Source of the DNA: a bacterium | Lineage (GTDB): Bacteria > Bacteroidota > Bacteroidia > Flavobacteriales_D > Crocinitomicaceae | DNA length: 64,000 bases | Assembly: GCA_024742305.1 (NCBI GenBank) | Contig: JANSYQ010000003.1 | Coordinates: forward strand, 62,001 to 126,000 | Reading direction: 5' to 3' | Shown here: piece by piece, positions 53,971 to 62,938 of the stretch | How the letters are laid out: each line of letters starts with the position of its first letter | How positions within the stretch are numbered: the stretch's first letter is position 1 | The notes under the pieces: generated by a model | What the model saw: only the letters and a program-made list of their open reading frames with translations | Told to the model about the DNA's origin: nothing | Databases searched by the model: none | Position numbers and translations under genes: made by a program

Positions 53971-54846
53971 TTAAAGCTGTCCGTCTGAATGGTAGAACCC
54001 ATTTTTGAAGACTCTTACCTTTAGAAGAATTCCATCTTCATCGTATACATAAATCTTTCCTTCAAACAGTCGACCATTCTTGAAATCACCATCTTGATAA
54101 ATTTCGTCGTTATCGTTGTACACTTTGTTGTAACCGTTAGGCTTGAAAGGTGTTCCTTTTGTTCTTGGAGAGTTCCCAACAGAAGGAGGACGTTCATTCG
54201 TAACGAAATCTGGATTAGCAACTGGTTTTATTGGATCTTTCGGTTCTTTATAGACCTTGTCAATAGGCGTACCATCAGCTCCGAATGTAATGATTTCTTT
54301 CTCGTTTCCGTTTTCGTAGTATCGTGTAGCTGTTCCGGTTGGTTTACCATCAACTGCTTCGTAAACGAATTCTTCTTGTCCGTTTGGATAGTAATAGGTA
54401 ATCTTTCCTTCTTCTACCCCGTCTTCGTTATGATTTCCCACATATTTCACCGAACCATCTTCATAGAAACGCTCCAATTTACCCGTATACTTCCCTTGGC
54501 TGAAGGTTCCACGTTCAATAACGACGCCATTGGCACCGATTTTCTCGTAAGCTCCTGAAGGTCTATTATTGTGATACTCACCCTTGAGTTTAGGGGTTTT
54601 ACCATCGTTGTGGTACTTGATCCAAGTACCTTCTTTTCGGTTGTCTTTGTAAACTCCTTCTTCCACTTTGCCTTCGGCAGGATACCCTAATTCAGGTTTG
54701 TCCTTTCCAAGGTATATCCATTTCCCTTGTTTCCTTCCTTGGTCGTCTACAATATTTTGAGGTTCCCCTTGATCGTGTCCTGCAAGGCTAGGAAATACGC
54801 ACATCCCGACAAAGACACTCAGTAGTAGTAAAGCATGTTTGGCCAT
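53971..54846 (-). CDS. Exported MORN-variant repeat protein
   Basis: 291 residues with a signal peptide (ALLLLSVFVGMCVFPSLAG). About seven YwqK/MORN-type repeats follow, e.g. RKQGKWIYLGKD, RKEGTWIKYHNDG, YTGKLERFYEDGS, EEGKITYYYPNGQ and GTATRYYENGN, then a Pro-rich spacer and a last pair. It lies outside the cytoplasm. Such proteins are abundant in Bacteroidota with no agreed function. It is transcribed alone with a strong terminator. Confidence 0.8.
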   Translation of the reverse strand: MAKHALLLLSVFVGMCVFPSLAGHDQGEPQNIVDDQGRKQGKWIYLGKDKPELGYPAEGKVEEGVYKDNRKEGTWIKYHNDGKTPKLKGEYHNNRPSGAYEKIGANGVVIERGTFSQGKYTGKLERFYEDGSVKYVGNHNEDGVEEGKITYYYPNGQEEFVYEAVDGKPTGTATRYYENGNEKEIITFGADGTPIDKVYKEPKDPIKPVANPDFVTNERPPSVGNSPRTKGTPFKPNGYNKVYNDNDEIYQDGDFKNGRLFEGKIYVYDEDGILLKVRVFKNGFYHSDGQL

Positions 54847-55009
54847 CTCTCAGTTAATTTATCGTTCGGGAGTATTCAGTTCTAGAATCGAATATACAAA
54901 TACAGTGCCCTAACACAAAGAAATCAAGACACTTTTCGCTGAACAGGGGAATTTCTTCGATGAATGACATTGTAAAATTAACACTGTAATTGTTTGATTT
55001 TTAACTAAT

Positions 55010-55966
55010 TCAACCCTGAATTAACGCAGTGTCCACGTTTTCCAACATGATTTTTACCAATTTTGCGAGGTCGAATTCCTCTTTCCATCCCCAATCATTT
55101 TTGGCATCACTATCGTCAATAGAACCCGGCCACGAGTCGGCAATTTGTTGACGGAAATCAGGTGCGTAATCGATCGTAAAACCGGGACTTTCCACTCGAA
55201 TTGCCTCAGCCAATTCTTTCGGAGTAAAACTAATACCTCCAAGGTTGTAGGACGATCTGACTCTGACCTGCTCCACGGGCGCTTCCATAAGCTCGATGGT
55301 TGCTCTGATGGCATCTTCCATGTACATCATCGGCAGCGCTGTATTTTCGCTCAAAAAGCTTGTGTATGAATTTGATAACTTCGCTTGGTAGAAAATATCT
55401 ACTGCGTAATCGGTTGTTCCACCTCCCGGAAGACTTGTATACGAAATGAGGCCCGGATAACGAATGCTTCGAACATCCACTCCAAATTTGTTGAAGTAGT
55501 ACTCACACCAGCGTTCACCCGCTTGTTTCGAAATGCCATAAACCGTGCTTGGCTCCATCACCGTTCTTTGCGGTGTATTTTCTTTCGGAGTTGTCGGTCC
55601 AAATACGGCAATTGAACTTGGCCAAAATATTTTATTCAGGTGTTTTTCCTTGGCGAGATCCAAAATGGTAAACAATCCCTCCATGTTCAATTTCCAGGCG
55701 AAATCGGGATTTTTCTCTGCCGTTGCGCTCAATAAAGCAGCAAGCAAGTACACTTGTTTAATTTCATTATCGATGATGAATTTTCGAACAAAGTCGCGAT
55801 CCATCACGTCCATTTTCACGTAGGGACCATTGGAAATAACATCCGGACAATTGTCTCGAATATCAGCGGCAACCACGTTCTCCTTCCCTTTCATCTCTCG
55901 TAGTTTCAATACCAGTTCGGTACCTATCTGCCCTCCTGCTCCGATAATTAAAATCTTCTCTGCCAT
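55010..55966 (-). CDS. SDR-type L-threonine 3-dehydrogenase-like epimerase
   Basis: 318 residues from the ATG at 55966 (MAEKILIIGAGGQIGTELV). The Rossmann motif is GAGGQIG, the catalytic pair is YGISKQAGE (YxxxK) with the Ser in WPSSIAVFG, and SIRYPGLISY matches the NAD-dependent threonine dehydrogenase branch of the extended SDR family. It would oxidise threonine to 2-amino-3-ketobutyrate. UDP-sugar epimerase is the alternative, but RYPGLISYTSLPGGGTTDYA favours threonine dehydrogenase. Confidence 0.8.
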   Translation of the reverse strand: MAEKILIIGAGGQIGTELVLKLREMKGKENVVAADIRDNCPDVISNGPYVKMDVMDRDFVRKFIIDNEIKQVYLLAALLSATAEKNPDFAWKLNMEGLFTILDLAKEKHLNKIFWPSSIAVFGPTTPKENTPQRTVMEPSTVYGISKQAGERWCEYYFNKFGVDVRSIRYPGLISYTSLPGGGTTDYAVDIFYQAKLSNSYTSFLSENTALPMMYMEDAIRATIELMEAPVEQVRVRSSYNLGGISFTPKELAEAIRVESPGFTIDYAPDFRQQIADSWPGSIDDSDAKNDWGWKEEFDLAKLVKIMLENVDTALIQG

Positions 55967-56226
55967 ACGTCCAAAATATGCCAACAAATAGAATTATTAT
56001 TTGACAAATTTCCTAGTCGCGATGGAAAAAAACGATGTTTTCCCACTTTTATGACAATTATCATTTTTTCCGCGCTGAGAAGCCGCTATTTTCGCCAAGT
56101 TCGCTATTTTTAAGCTTATGTGGACTGATTTAAAACTTCATTTGAACTACTTGAACAAAAGGAACCCAGAGTGAGTCCCCTTCCCTGTTATTGATCAAGC
56201 GATTTTCAATTTATTAAAGAAAGATT

Positions 56227-57384
56227 ATGCCTTTTTATCATAAACTGGGGAAGTTCCCCAAAAAACGACATACCGTTTACCGCAAAGAAAACGGAGACTT
56301 GTACCAAGAGCAACTTTTTGGAACCATTGGTTTCGATGGAATGTCCAGCTTGTTGTATCACAATTACGCGCCAACCATCGTGAAAGATTTCGTTGAAGCG
56401 GTGGATGTAAATCCTAAGGTCGCTTTTGAAAAGCAACTAAAAATGAGAAGTTTCATGGGCTACAAAGTAGACCCTACGGATGACTTCTTGGAAAGCCGCG
56501 TTCCAATGTTAACCAACAGCGACGTGACCTTGGTGTTGTCGGCTCCGAAAAAGTCATTACGTGACTATTTTTACAAAAACGCGGATTGCGACGAAGTTCT
56601 TTTCATTCATGAAGGAAGCGGAAAGTTACGCACACAGTTAGGAAACATCGACTTTGCTTATGGTGATTACTTGGTAATTCCACGCGGTATGATTTACCAA
56701 ATTGATTTTGATTCGGAAAACAACCGCCTTTTTGTGATTGAATCAAAGCGACCGATTTACACGCCGAAGCGTTATAGAAACTGGTTCGGCCAATTGTTGG
56801 AGCACTCTCCGTTTTGCGAGCGCGACATTCGTCCTCCGCATGAATTAGAAACACACGATGAACAAGGCGACTTTTTGGTGAAGACTAAAAAAGAAGGAAT
56901 TCTGTATTCGTACAACTATGCTTCACATCCATTTGACGTGGTTGGTTGGGACGGCTACAACTATCCGTATGCCTTTTCTATCCATGATTTCGAACCCTTG
57001 ACAGGACGTGTGCATCAGCCGCCTCCGGTGCATCAAACTTTTGAAACGGATGCCTTTGTCATTTGTTCCTTCGTTCCGCGTTTGTACGATTATCACCCGG
57101 ATGCAATTCCGGCGCCGTACAACCATAGTAACATAGATTCGGATGAAGTTTTGTATTATGTGGATGGTGATTTCATGAGTAGAAACAATATCGAGCGCGG
57201 TCAAATCACTTTGCATCCCGCTGGAATTCCTCATGGACCTCATCCGGGAGCGTATGAGCGTAGCATAGGACAAAAAGAAACGGAAGAATTGGCCGTTATG
57301 GTAGATACATTTAAACCTTTGAAATTAACGAAACAAGCCCTTGAATTGGAAGTGAAAGATTACTACCAATCATGGCTACACTAA
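56227..57384 (+). CDS. hmgA: Homogentisate 1,2-dioxygenase
   Basis: 385 residues. The C-terminal cupin has PAPYNHSNIDSDEVLYYVDGD and HPAGIPHGPHPG, which include the His and Glu iron ligands; RPPHELETHDEQGD lies ahead. It opens the homogentisate ring in tyrosine and phenylalanine degradation. It is about 60 residues shorter than the human enzyme, as is usual for the Bacteroidota form. hpd follows 12 bp later, the preceding step of the pathway. Confidence 0.92.
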   Translation: MPFYHKLGKFPKKRHTVYRKENGDLYQEQLFGTIGFDGMSSLLYHNYAPTIVKDFVEAVDVNPKVAFEKQLKMRSFMGYKVDPTDDFLESRVPMLTNSDVTLVLSAPKKSLRDYFYKNADCDEVLFIHEGSGKLRTQLGNIDFAYGDYLVIPRGMIYQIDFDSENNRLFVIESKRPIYTPKRYRNWFGQLLEHSPFCERDIRPPHELETHDEQGDFLVKTKKEGILYSYNYASHPFDVVGWDGYNYPYAFSIHDFEPLTGRVHQPPPVHQTFETDAFVICSFVPRLYDYHPDAIPAPYNHSNIDSDEVLYYVDGDFMSRNNIERGQITLHPAGIPHGPHPGAYERSIGQKETEELAVMVDTFKPLKLTKQALELEVKDYYQSWLH

Positions 57385-57396
57385 AAAAACAATAGT

Positions 57397-58557
57397 ATGA
57401 GCAAAGACATTCAGAACGTAGATTACGGATTGGAAAAAATCTTTGAAGGAGCGCAGGATTTCCTACCTCTTTTAGGTACGGATTATGTGGAGTTTTATGT
57501 AGGAAACGCCAAGCAGGCGGCACACTTCTACAAAACAGCTTTCGGATTCCAGTCGTATGCATATAGAGGACTTGAAACTGGAGCGAAAGATTCCGTTTCT
57601 TACGTGATTAAACAAGACAAAATCAGATTGGTTCTTACCACACCGCTTAGTTCCAAGTCGCCAATTAATGACCACATCGTTAAGCACGGTGATGGCGTAA
57701 AAGTGGTTGCTTTGTGGGTAGAGGATGCACGCAAGGCGTATGAAGAGACTACCAGCCGAGGTGCGAAATCTTATATGGAACCGACGGTTGAAAAAGACGA
57801 ACATGGTGAGGTAGTTCGTGCAGGCATTTACACCTATGGTGAAACGGTGCACATGTTTGTGGAGCGTAAAAACTACAACGGTAAGTTCATGCCGGGCTTT
57901 GTGGAATGGGAGTCGGATTACAACCCTGAGCCTGTAGGCTTGAAGTTCATTGACCACATGGTTGGGAACGTTGGATGGAATGAGATGAACGTTTGGGTGA
58001 AATGGTACGAAGACGTAATGGGATTTGAAAATTTCCTATCGTTTGACGACAAACAAATTCACACGGAATACTCTGCTTTGATGAGTAAGGTAATGAGTAA
58101 TGGAAACGGTCGAATCAAATTTCCAATTAACGAGCCAGCAGAAGGAAAGAAAAAGTCGCAAATTGAAGAATACTTGGACTTTTATGAAGGTCCGGGCGTG
58201 CAGCACATTGCCGTTGCAACCAATGACATTATTTCGACTGTGAGTGAAATGCGCAAGCGCGGTGTTGAATTCTTGAGTACCCCACCGGATGAGTACTACA
58301 AGGCGGTACCGGAACGTTTGATGGCGCACAACCACAAATTACGTGAGGACATCGAAACCTTGAAAGGATTGGGAATTATGATTGATGCCGATGAAGAAGG
58401 GTATTTGTTGCAAATTTTCACGAAGCCTGTTGAGGATCGTCCAACGTTGTTCTTTGAAATCATACAGCGCATGGGGGCACGCGGATTTGGAGCTGGAAAC
58501 TTCAAAGCCTTGTTTGAATCTATTGAGAGAGAACAAGAAAAACGCGGTACTCTATAA
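57397..58557 (+). CDS. hpd: 4-hydroxyphenylpyruvate dioxygenase
   Basis: 386 residues with two VOC halves. Iron ligands are in the second half: GLKFIDHMVGNV (His), GPGVQHIAVATND (His) and RPTLFFEIIQRMG (Glu); GFGAGNFKALFESIE closes the C-terminus. It turns 4-hydroxyphenylpyruvate into homogentisate, the substrate of HmgA just upstream. The two genes form an operon. Confidence 0.95.
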   Translation: MSKDIQNVDYGLEKIFEGAQDFLPLLGTDYVEFYVGNAKQAAHFYKTAFGFQSYAYRGLETGAKDSVSYVIKQDKIRLVLTTPLSSKSPINDHIVKHGDGVKVVALWVEDARKAYEETTSRGAKSYMEPTVEKDEHGEVVRAGIYTYGETVHMFVERKNYNGKFMPGFVEWESDYNPEPVGLKFIDHMVGNVGWNEMNVWVKWYEDVMGFENFLSFDDKQIHTEYSALMSKVMSNGNGRIKFPINEPAEGKKKSQIEEYLDFYEGPGVQHIAVATNDIISTVSEMRKRGVEFLSTPPDEYYKAVPERLMAHNHKLREDIETLKGLGIMIDADEEGYLLQIFTKPVEDRPTLFFEIIQRMGARGFGAGNFKALFESIEREQEKRGTL

Positions 58558-58785
58558 GTTACCGAAATGAATATTGAAACGCAAGGCTACTCGAGAGGGT
58601 GGCCTTGTTTGTTTTGCTCGGATGTGTGCAGTGCGGGGATATAACGAATTCAATTCCTGCATTTTGCAAGTTCGCGAAATGGCGAACAAAAAGTTGAAAA
58701 TTCTTTTTTTCAGTCCTTTTCCACCGTTCGCCGAATAATACCCACACTTCACCGATTTCTCCTTGTATACACCACAGTCACCCCC

Positions 58786-58793
58786 TACATTTG
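58786..58793 (+). promoter_or_regulatory. TAnnTTTG -7 element of the LiaF-like/LytSR operon
   Basis: TACATTTG ends 19 bases before the ATG at 58813. Confidence 0.5.
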
Positions 58794-58812
58794 ATCCATC
58801 AAACAACCAATA

Positions 58813-59559
58813 ATGAAAGCAAAACACAAATACCAAACACCTTCCAATCAAGCTTCTAAAATTGTTGCGGGGCTTTTCATCATCTTCTTCGGTTCCGTTT
58901 TTCTCGCCCATCAAAGTGGCACAAACATTCCGGACGGAATACTTTCTTGGAAGAGTTTCCTCATCGCCTTCGGAGTGGTAACACTTTTCCGCCATAACTT
59001 TCGAAATTTTTCAGGATACGCAATGGTAGCGATAGGAGCCGCTTTCCTATTCGACGATTATTTTCCAAAACTCATTGATCCAAAATTGATCTTACCGATC
59101 ATCGTTATTCTTTTTGGCGCGGTGATGATTGGTAGAGCATTGAATCTCTTCGGATCAAAAAAAAAAGGTGCACGCAACCATGTAATGTTCGATGAGAATA
59201 TTGACATGACCAATGAAGATTTCATCAAGGCAACAACTATTTTCGGAGGAGTCAAACGAAATGTTACCAGTAAAAACTTTCGCGGCGCGGATATATCTAC
59301 GGCTTTTGGTGGAACTGAAATCAACCTGACGAAAGCAGACATTCAACAACCCATTGTGATTGATACACGAACTGCTTTTGGAGGCTTGACACTCATCGTT
59401 CCATCTACCTGGCAAGTGCATTCAAATGTTACTGCAATATTGGGGGCGGTTGAAGATGAAAGACAGATGATTGATCCGAGCTTGGTGGACGAGAATAAAA
59501 TTGTCACACTAGAAGGATCTTGCATATTCGGAGGAGTTGAAATTAAGAGCTACGCATAG
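58813..59559 (+). CDS. LiaF-like membrane protein
   Basis: 248 residues. Four N-terminal helices (about 18-115; KIVAGLFIIFFGSVFLA, LILPIIVILFGAVMIG) precede a right-handed-helix-like C-terminal domain of repeated glycine-rich turns (TTIFGGVKRNVTSKNF; ADISTAFGGTEINLTK; TAFGGLTLIVPSTW; SCIFGGVEIKSYA), as in LiaF/DUF2154 proteins. LiaF restrains an envelope-stress kinase in Firmicutes. Here the next two genes are LytS and LytR types, so a similar sensing role is inferred. The stop shares a base with the next GTG. Confidence 0.8.
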   Translation: MKAKHKYQTPSNQASKIVAGLFIIFFGSVFLAHQSGTNIPDGILSWKSFLIAFGVVTLFRHNFRNFSGYAMVAIGAAFLFDDYFPKLIDPKLILPIIVILFGAVMIGRALNLFGSKKKGARNHVMFDENIDMTNEDFIKATTIFGGVKRNVTSKNFRGADISTAFGGTEINLTKADIQQPIVIDTRTAFGGLTLIVPSTWQVHSNVTAILGAVEDERQMIDPSLVDENKIVTLEGSCIFGGVEIKSYA

Positions 59560-60599
59560 TGAAAGAGTTCTTTCAACGATCCACTAAATCCATAAAGGTT
59601 CAAGCCTTAGTACTATTGTCCTTGCTAGCAGTTGCGCTCTTGCTGCAGTTGAAATGGCAGGGATACGGTCCTAGGTATGTTTTGCCCGATGTTTTGTCCA
59701 TCTTTCTGCTGTCGCTCGTTTTTATCAGTCTCATTGATGTAATTCAGCGCTATTACAATTCAAAAAAACCATTCAATGAGAGTAATTCGGCGTTGCTGGT
59801 TGTGAGCATTGGCATTGTTTCGGGGATGAATTACTTTTTTAGCGGAGTATTCTCGGGTTGGAATCCTTCTTACATGCATGAAGTAGAAGTTAGTTTCCCC
59901 GTGCGCATCATGGGGATATCGCTACTCTTCCTGTTCGTGCATTTACGATTTTGGAGTCGGGAAAAACAGGCCAACGAAGAGAAATCGAAAGCTTTGGCGG
60001 TAGAGCAACAGCGCGATATGGTTCAAATTGAAATCAATAGCATTCAGCAACAACTGAAACCACACTTTTTGTTCAACAGTCTTAATTCCATCAATGCGCT
60101 CACTATGACAAACCCCGAAGAGGCGCAAAAAATGGTGCAATTGCTATCAGAGTTCATGCGGGGATCCATTCAGCAAAATCAAAGTGAAACGGTGACATTA
60201 AAAGAGGAAATCCGTCACTTAAAATTGTATACCGACATTGAAAAAGTTCGTTTTGGCGATCGATTAAGCATTGAATATCATTTGGATGAACAGATATTGG
60301 AGAAAAAATTACCCTTCCTAATTCTACAGCCCATTATTGAAAATGCGATAAAGTATGGGTTGTATGGAAATACGGATGACGTTACCATTCACATTTCCGC
60401 TCGAATGCATGAGGAGTACCTTCTCATCGAAGTATCCAACCCATTTGATGCTATAACGCAAGAAACAAACAAAGGCACTGGCTATGGAATTCGATCTGTG
60501 CAACGTAAACTACTTCTTCTATATCAACGTGGTAATCTTTTGAAAACTCAGACAAAAAACTCGATATTCACTGCAACGCTTCAAATTCCACAAGTATGA
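59559..60599 (+). CDS. LytS-type sensor histidine kinase
   Basis: 346 residues from a GTG. Four membrane helices (about 15-130) lead to a coiled coil and the His_kinase domain with the phospho-acceptor in QQLKPHFLFNSLNSINAL. The ATPase part has LQPIIENAIKYG (N box) and NKGTGYGIRSVQRKL (G box). It autophosphorylates and passes phosphate to the LytTR regulator encoded 4 bp into its own end. No extracellular domain is seen, so the signal is likely within the membrane or comes from the LiaF-like partner. Confidence 0.9.
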   Translation: MKEFFQRSTKSIKVQALVLLSLLAVALLLQLKWQGYGPRYVLPDVLSIFLLSLVFISLIDVIQRYYNSKKPFNESNSALLVVSIGIVSGMNYFFSGVFSGWNPSYMHEVEVSFPVRIMGISLLFLFVHLRFWSREKQANEEKSKALAVEQQRDMVQIEINSIQQQLKPHFLFNSLNSINALTMTNPEEAQKMVQLLSEFMRGSIQQNQSETVTLKEEIRHLKLYTDIEKVRFGDRLSIEYHLDEQILEKKLPFLILQPIIENAIKYGLYGNTDDVTIHISARMHEEYLLIEVSNPFDAITQETNKGTGYGIRSVQRKLLLLYQRGNLLKTQTKNSIFTATLQIPQV

Positions 60600-61327
60600 A
60601 AAAAGTAATGATCATTGATGATGAACCGCTAGCTCGGTCCGTTGTGGAATCCTATTTGAGCGATTTCCCGGAGGTTGAAATTGTGGCGCAATGCGGAAAT
60701 GGATTCGAGGGATTGAAAGCGATTGAAAAGCATCAGCCTGACCTCGTTTTTCTGGATATTCAAATGCCCAAAATAAATGGGTTTGAAATGTTAGAACTCA
60801 TCGACGAACCACCAGCAGTAATTTTCACCACTGCCTTTGATGAATATGCCATACAAGCCTTTGAAGCTTCTGCAATTGACTACCTTCTAAAACCTTTCGC
60901 AAAGGATCGTTTTGAAAAAGCTCTGAATAAATGGCTTGAATCCAACCCTTCTGAAGAGAAAGAAAAATTTCAGCAACTAACAGCCTCAAGGTCAGATGAA
61001 CACTTGAGAATTGTGGTGAAGGACGGCGGTGAAATTAAAATTATCCCAACTGCCGAGGTGCTTTACATTGAAGCCTATGACGACTATGTGAAAATACACA
61101 CCCAGGAAGGATATCATCTGAAAAAGAAAACCATGGGACATTACGAAAAAGCATTACCCCAACACTTGTTCATGCGTATTCATCGCTCCTATATCATCAA
61201 TATAGATGCGCTGAGTAAAATTGAATCATTTGAGAAGAATAGCTATCGCGCGACACTTTCCAACGATTCTGTTGTTCCTATCAGTCGAACGGCCTACCCT
61301 GTGTTAAAATCCGCGCTTGGACTTTAA
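60596..61327 (+). CDS. LytTR response regulator
   Basis: 243 residues. The receiver domain (1-120) has MIIDDEPLA (acidic pocket), VFLDIQMPKING (phospho-Asp), FTTAFDEYA and LLKPFAK. A LytTR DNA-binding domain follows at about 140-240 (EVLYIEAYDDYVKIHT; FMRIHRSYIIN; VPISRTAYPVLK). It starts inside the kinase stop (ATGA). Its targets are unknown; its own operon is a usual one. Confidence 0.93.
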   Translation: MKKVMIIDDEPLARSVVESYLSDFPEVEIVAQCGNGFEGLKAIEKHQPDLVFLDIQMPKINGFEMLELIDEPPAVIFTTAFDEYAIQAFEASAIDYLLKPFAKDRFEKALNKWLESNPSEEKEKFQQLTASRSDEHLRIVVKDGGEIKIIPTAEVLYIEAYDDYVKIHTQEGYHLKKKTMGHYEKALPQHLFMRIHRSYIINIDALSKIESFEKNSYRATLSNDSVVPISRTAYPVLKSALGL

Positions 61328-61388
61328 ACATCTGTTGAAATCCAAGAAGCAACTGATGATTGTCATGTTTCCCGCGCAAAGAATTATG

Positions 61389-61396
61389 TACATTTG
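61389..61396 (+). promoter_or_regulatory. TAnnTTTG -7 element of the tryptophan dioxygenase gene
   Basis: TACATTTG ends 20 bases before the ATG at 61417 and lies inside the longer alternative frame, supporting the shorter start. Confidence 0.5.
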
Positions 61397-61416
61397 ACCA
61401 CAGAATTCCTGCACTT

Positions 61417-62382
61417 ATGACACGAGAAGAACTGTTAAAAGCCATTGATGAGAAGTATGGCGCTATGGGACAAAATCCGGATACTTACCTTTCTGGGTTG
61501 CTTCATTCCGAACCTATCACTTACTGGGACTACATTCAAGTAGATGCCTTGTTGGGGCTTCAAATTCAACGTACGAACCTGAAAGATGAGATGGTTTTTA
61601 TCATGTACCATCAAATCAATGAGTTACTCTTTAAAATGATTTTGTGGGAGATGGATCAAGTTTCGCACGACGATGCTATTTCCACGCAGAAATTCACCAA
61701 ACATTTGGATCGTATCAGTCGCTATTTCGATATGCTTTCGAACTCTTTCACGATAATGGGAGAAGGAATGGACGTAGATCAATACATGAAATTTCGCGAT
61801 ACGTTGACCCCGGCCAGTGGCTTCCAAAGTGCGCAGTACAGAAAAATTGAATTTGCCTCTACGGAGCTCATCAATTTGATAGACTATCGTTTCAGAAAAT
61901 CAATTGACCGCAATACACCATACAATCACGCTTTTGATCATCTTTATTGGCAAGCAGCAGGTCTCGACCACAAAACCGGACAGAAAAGTAAACTGCTTTC
62001 CAATTTTGAAAATAAGTATAGAGAGGATTTCATCGGTTTTATGAAGGAATACAATTCCATCAACCTTTGGACAAAATTCAAGACGCTTCCCGAAGCTGAC
62101 CGGAAAGACCTAAAGCTTATCAACTCGATGCGCCATTACGACCATACGGTGAACGTAAAATGGGTGATGCACCACTTCAACGCGGCGCGGAAATATTTGG
62201 AAAGCGGAAAAGAAGCAGTAGAAGCCACAGGTGGAAGCGAATGGCAGAAATACATGCACCCGCGTTATCAAAGACGTATTTTCTTCCCAGAACTATGGAC
62301 TGAAGAAGAAATGGAGAATTGGGGAGTAGATAATTTGGAAGATCACGCCGACTTATCAGATGCCAGTCAAATTCGATTGTAA
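61417..62382 (+). CDS. kynA: Tryptophan 2,3-dioxygenase
   Basis: 321 residues from the ATG at 61417 ([15 protein letters not shown]). The substrate-binding region is [15 protein letters not shown] and [20 protein letters not shown] (distal His); [15 protein letters not shown] is the family core, and the C-terminal part has [14 protein letters not shown] (proximal heme-His region) and [11 protein letters not shown]. It opens the indole ring of tryptophan to N-formylkynurenine. No other kynurenine gene is nearby. It sits close to hmgA-hpd, as in other Bacteroidota, with a signalling module in between. Confidence 0.9.
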   Translation: MTREELLKAIDEKYGAMGQNPDTYLSGLLHSEPITYWDYIQVDALLGLQIQRTNLKDEMVFIMYHQINELLFKMILWEMDQVSHDDAISTQKFTKHLDRISRYFDMLSNSFTIMGEGMDVDQYMKFRDTLTPASGFQSAQYRKIEFASTELINLIDYRFRKSIDRNTPYNHAFDHLYWQAAGLDHKTGQKSKLLSNFENKYREDFIGFMKEYNSINLWTKFKTLPEADRKDLKLINSMRHYDHTVNVKWVMHHFNAARKYLESGKEAVEATGGSEWQKYMHPRYQRRIFFPELWTEEEMENWGVDNLEDHADLSDASQIRL

Positions 62383-62419
62383 TTGCTTTTCTTTGTACCA
62401 AATAAAAGAATTAATAGAT

Positions 62420-62926
62420 ATGCCGAAAGTTGGAATTATCATGGGAAGTACAAGCGATCTGCCAATCATGCAGGATGCTGCGGAGGTTTTAAAGGATTTT
62501 GGAATTCAGTATGAAATCAATGTAGTTTCAGCTCATCGTACACCCGAATTAATGGTTGAATACGCTCAAAACGCTCATAAGCGCGGTGTTAATGTAATTA
62601 TCGCTGGAGCGGGTGGAGCGGCGCATCTTCCAGGAATGACAGCTTCTTTGACTTCTCTTCCGGTAATTGGCGTTCCTATTAAGTCCAGTAATTCAATCGA
62701 TGGTTGGGACAGTATTCTTTCTATTCTTCAAATGCCCAATGGCATTCCGGTTGCCACTGTAGCTTTGAACGCTGCGAAAAATGCTGGACTTCTCGCAGTG
62801 AGAATACTAGCTGCATCCAACGATCATATTTTGGCGCAAGTTGATGAGTACGCTGAGACGATGAAACAACGTGTATTGAAAAGCAACGAAGATGTTCAAA
62901 ACCCGTATCGCGACGACGAGGACTGA
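62420..62926 (+). CDS. purE: N5-carboxyaminoimidazole ribonucleotide mutase
   Basis: 168 residues from the ATG at 62420; the upstream part of the frame overlaps the end of kynA. PurE hallmarks are [43 protein letters not shown] and GVPIKSS. It rearranges the purK product N5-CAIR to CAIR. purK lies 50 kb away, so the two steps are unlinked here. The 3' end is 12 bp from the convergent NamZ-like gene. Confidence 0.95.
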   Translation: MPKVGIIMGSTSDLPIMQDAAEVLKDFGIQYEINVVSAHRTPELMVEYAQNAHKRGVNVIIAGAGGAAHLPGMTASLTSLPVIGVPIKSSNSIDGWDSILSILQMPNGIPVATVALNAAKNAGLLAVRILAASNDHILAQVDEYAETMKQRVLKSNEDVQNPYRDDED

Positions 62927-62938
62927 TCTTTACTTTGT

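Noticed and set aside
53971-54846. YwqK antitoxin of a toxin-antitoxin pair
   Set aside because: The label is inherited from MORN-repeat similarity. The protein is exported and has no toxin neighbour.
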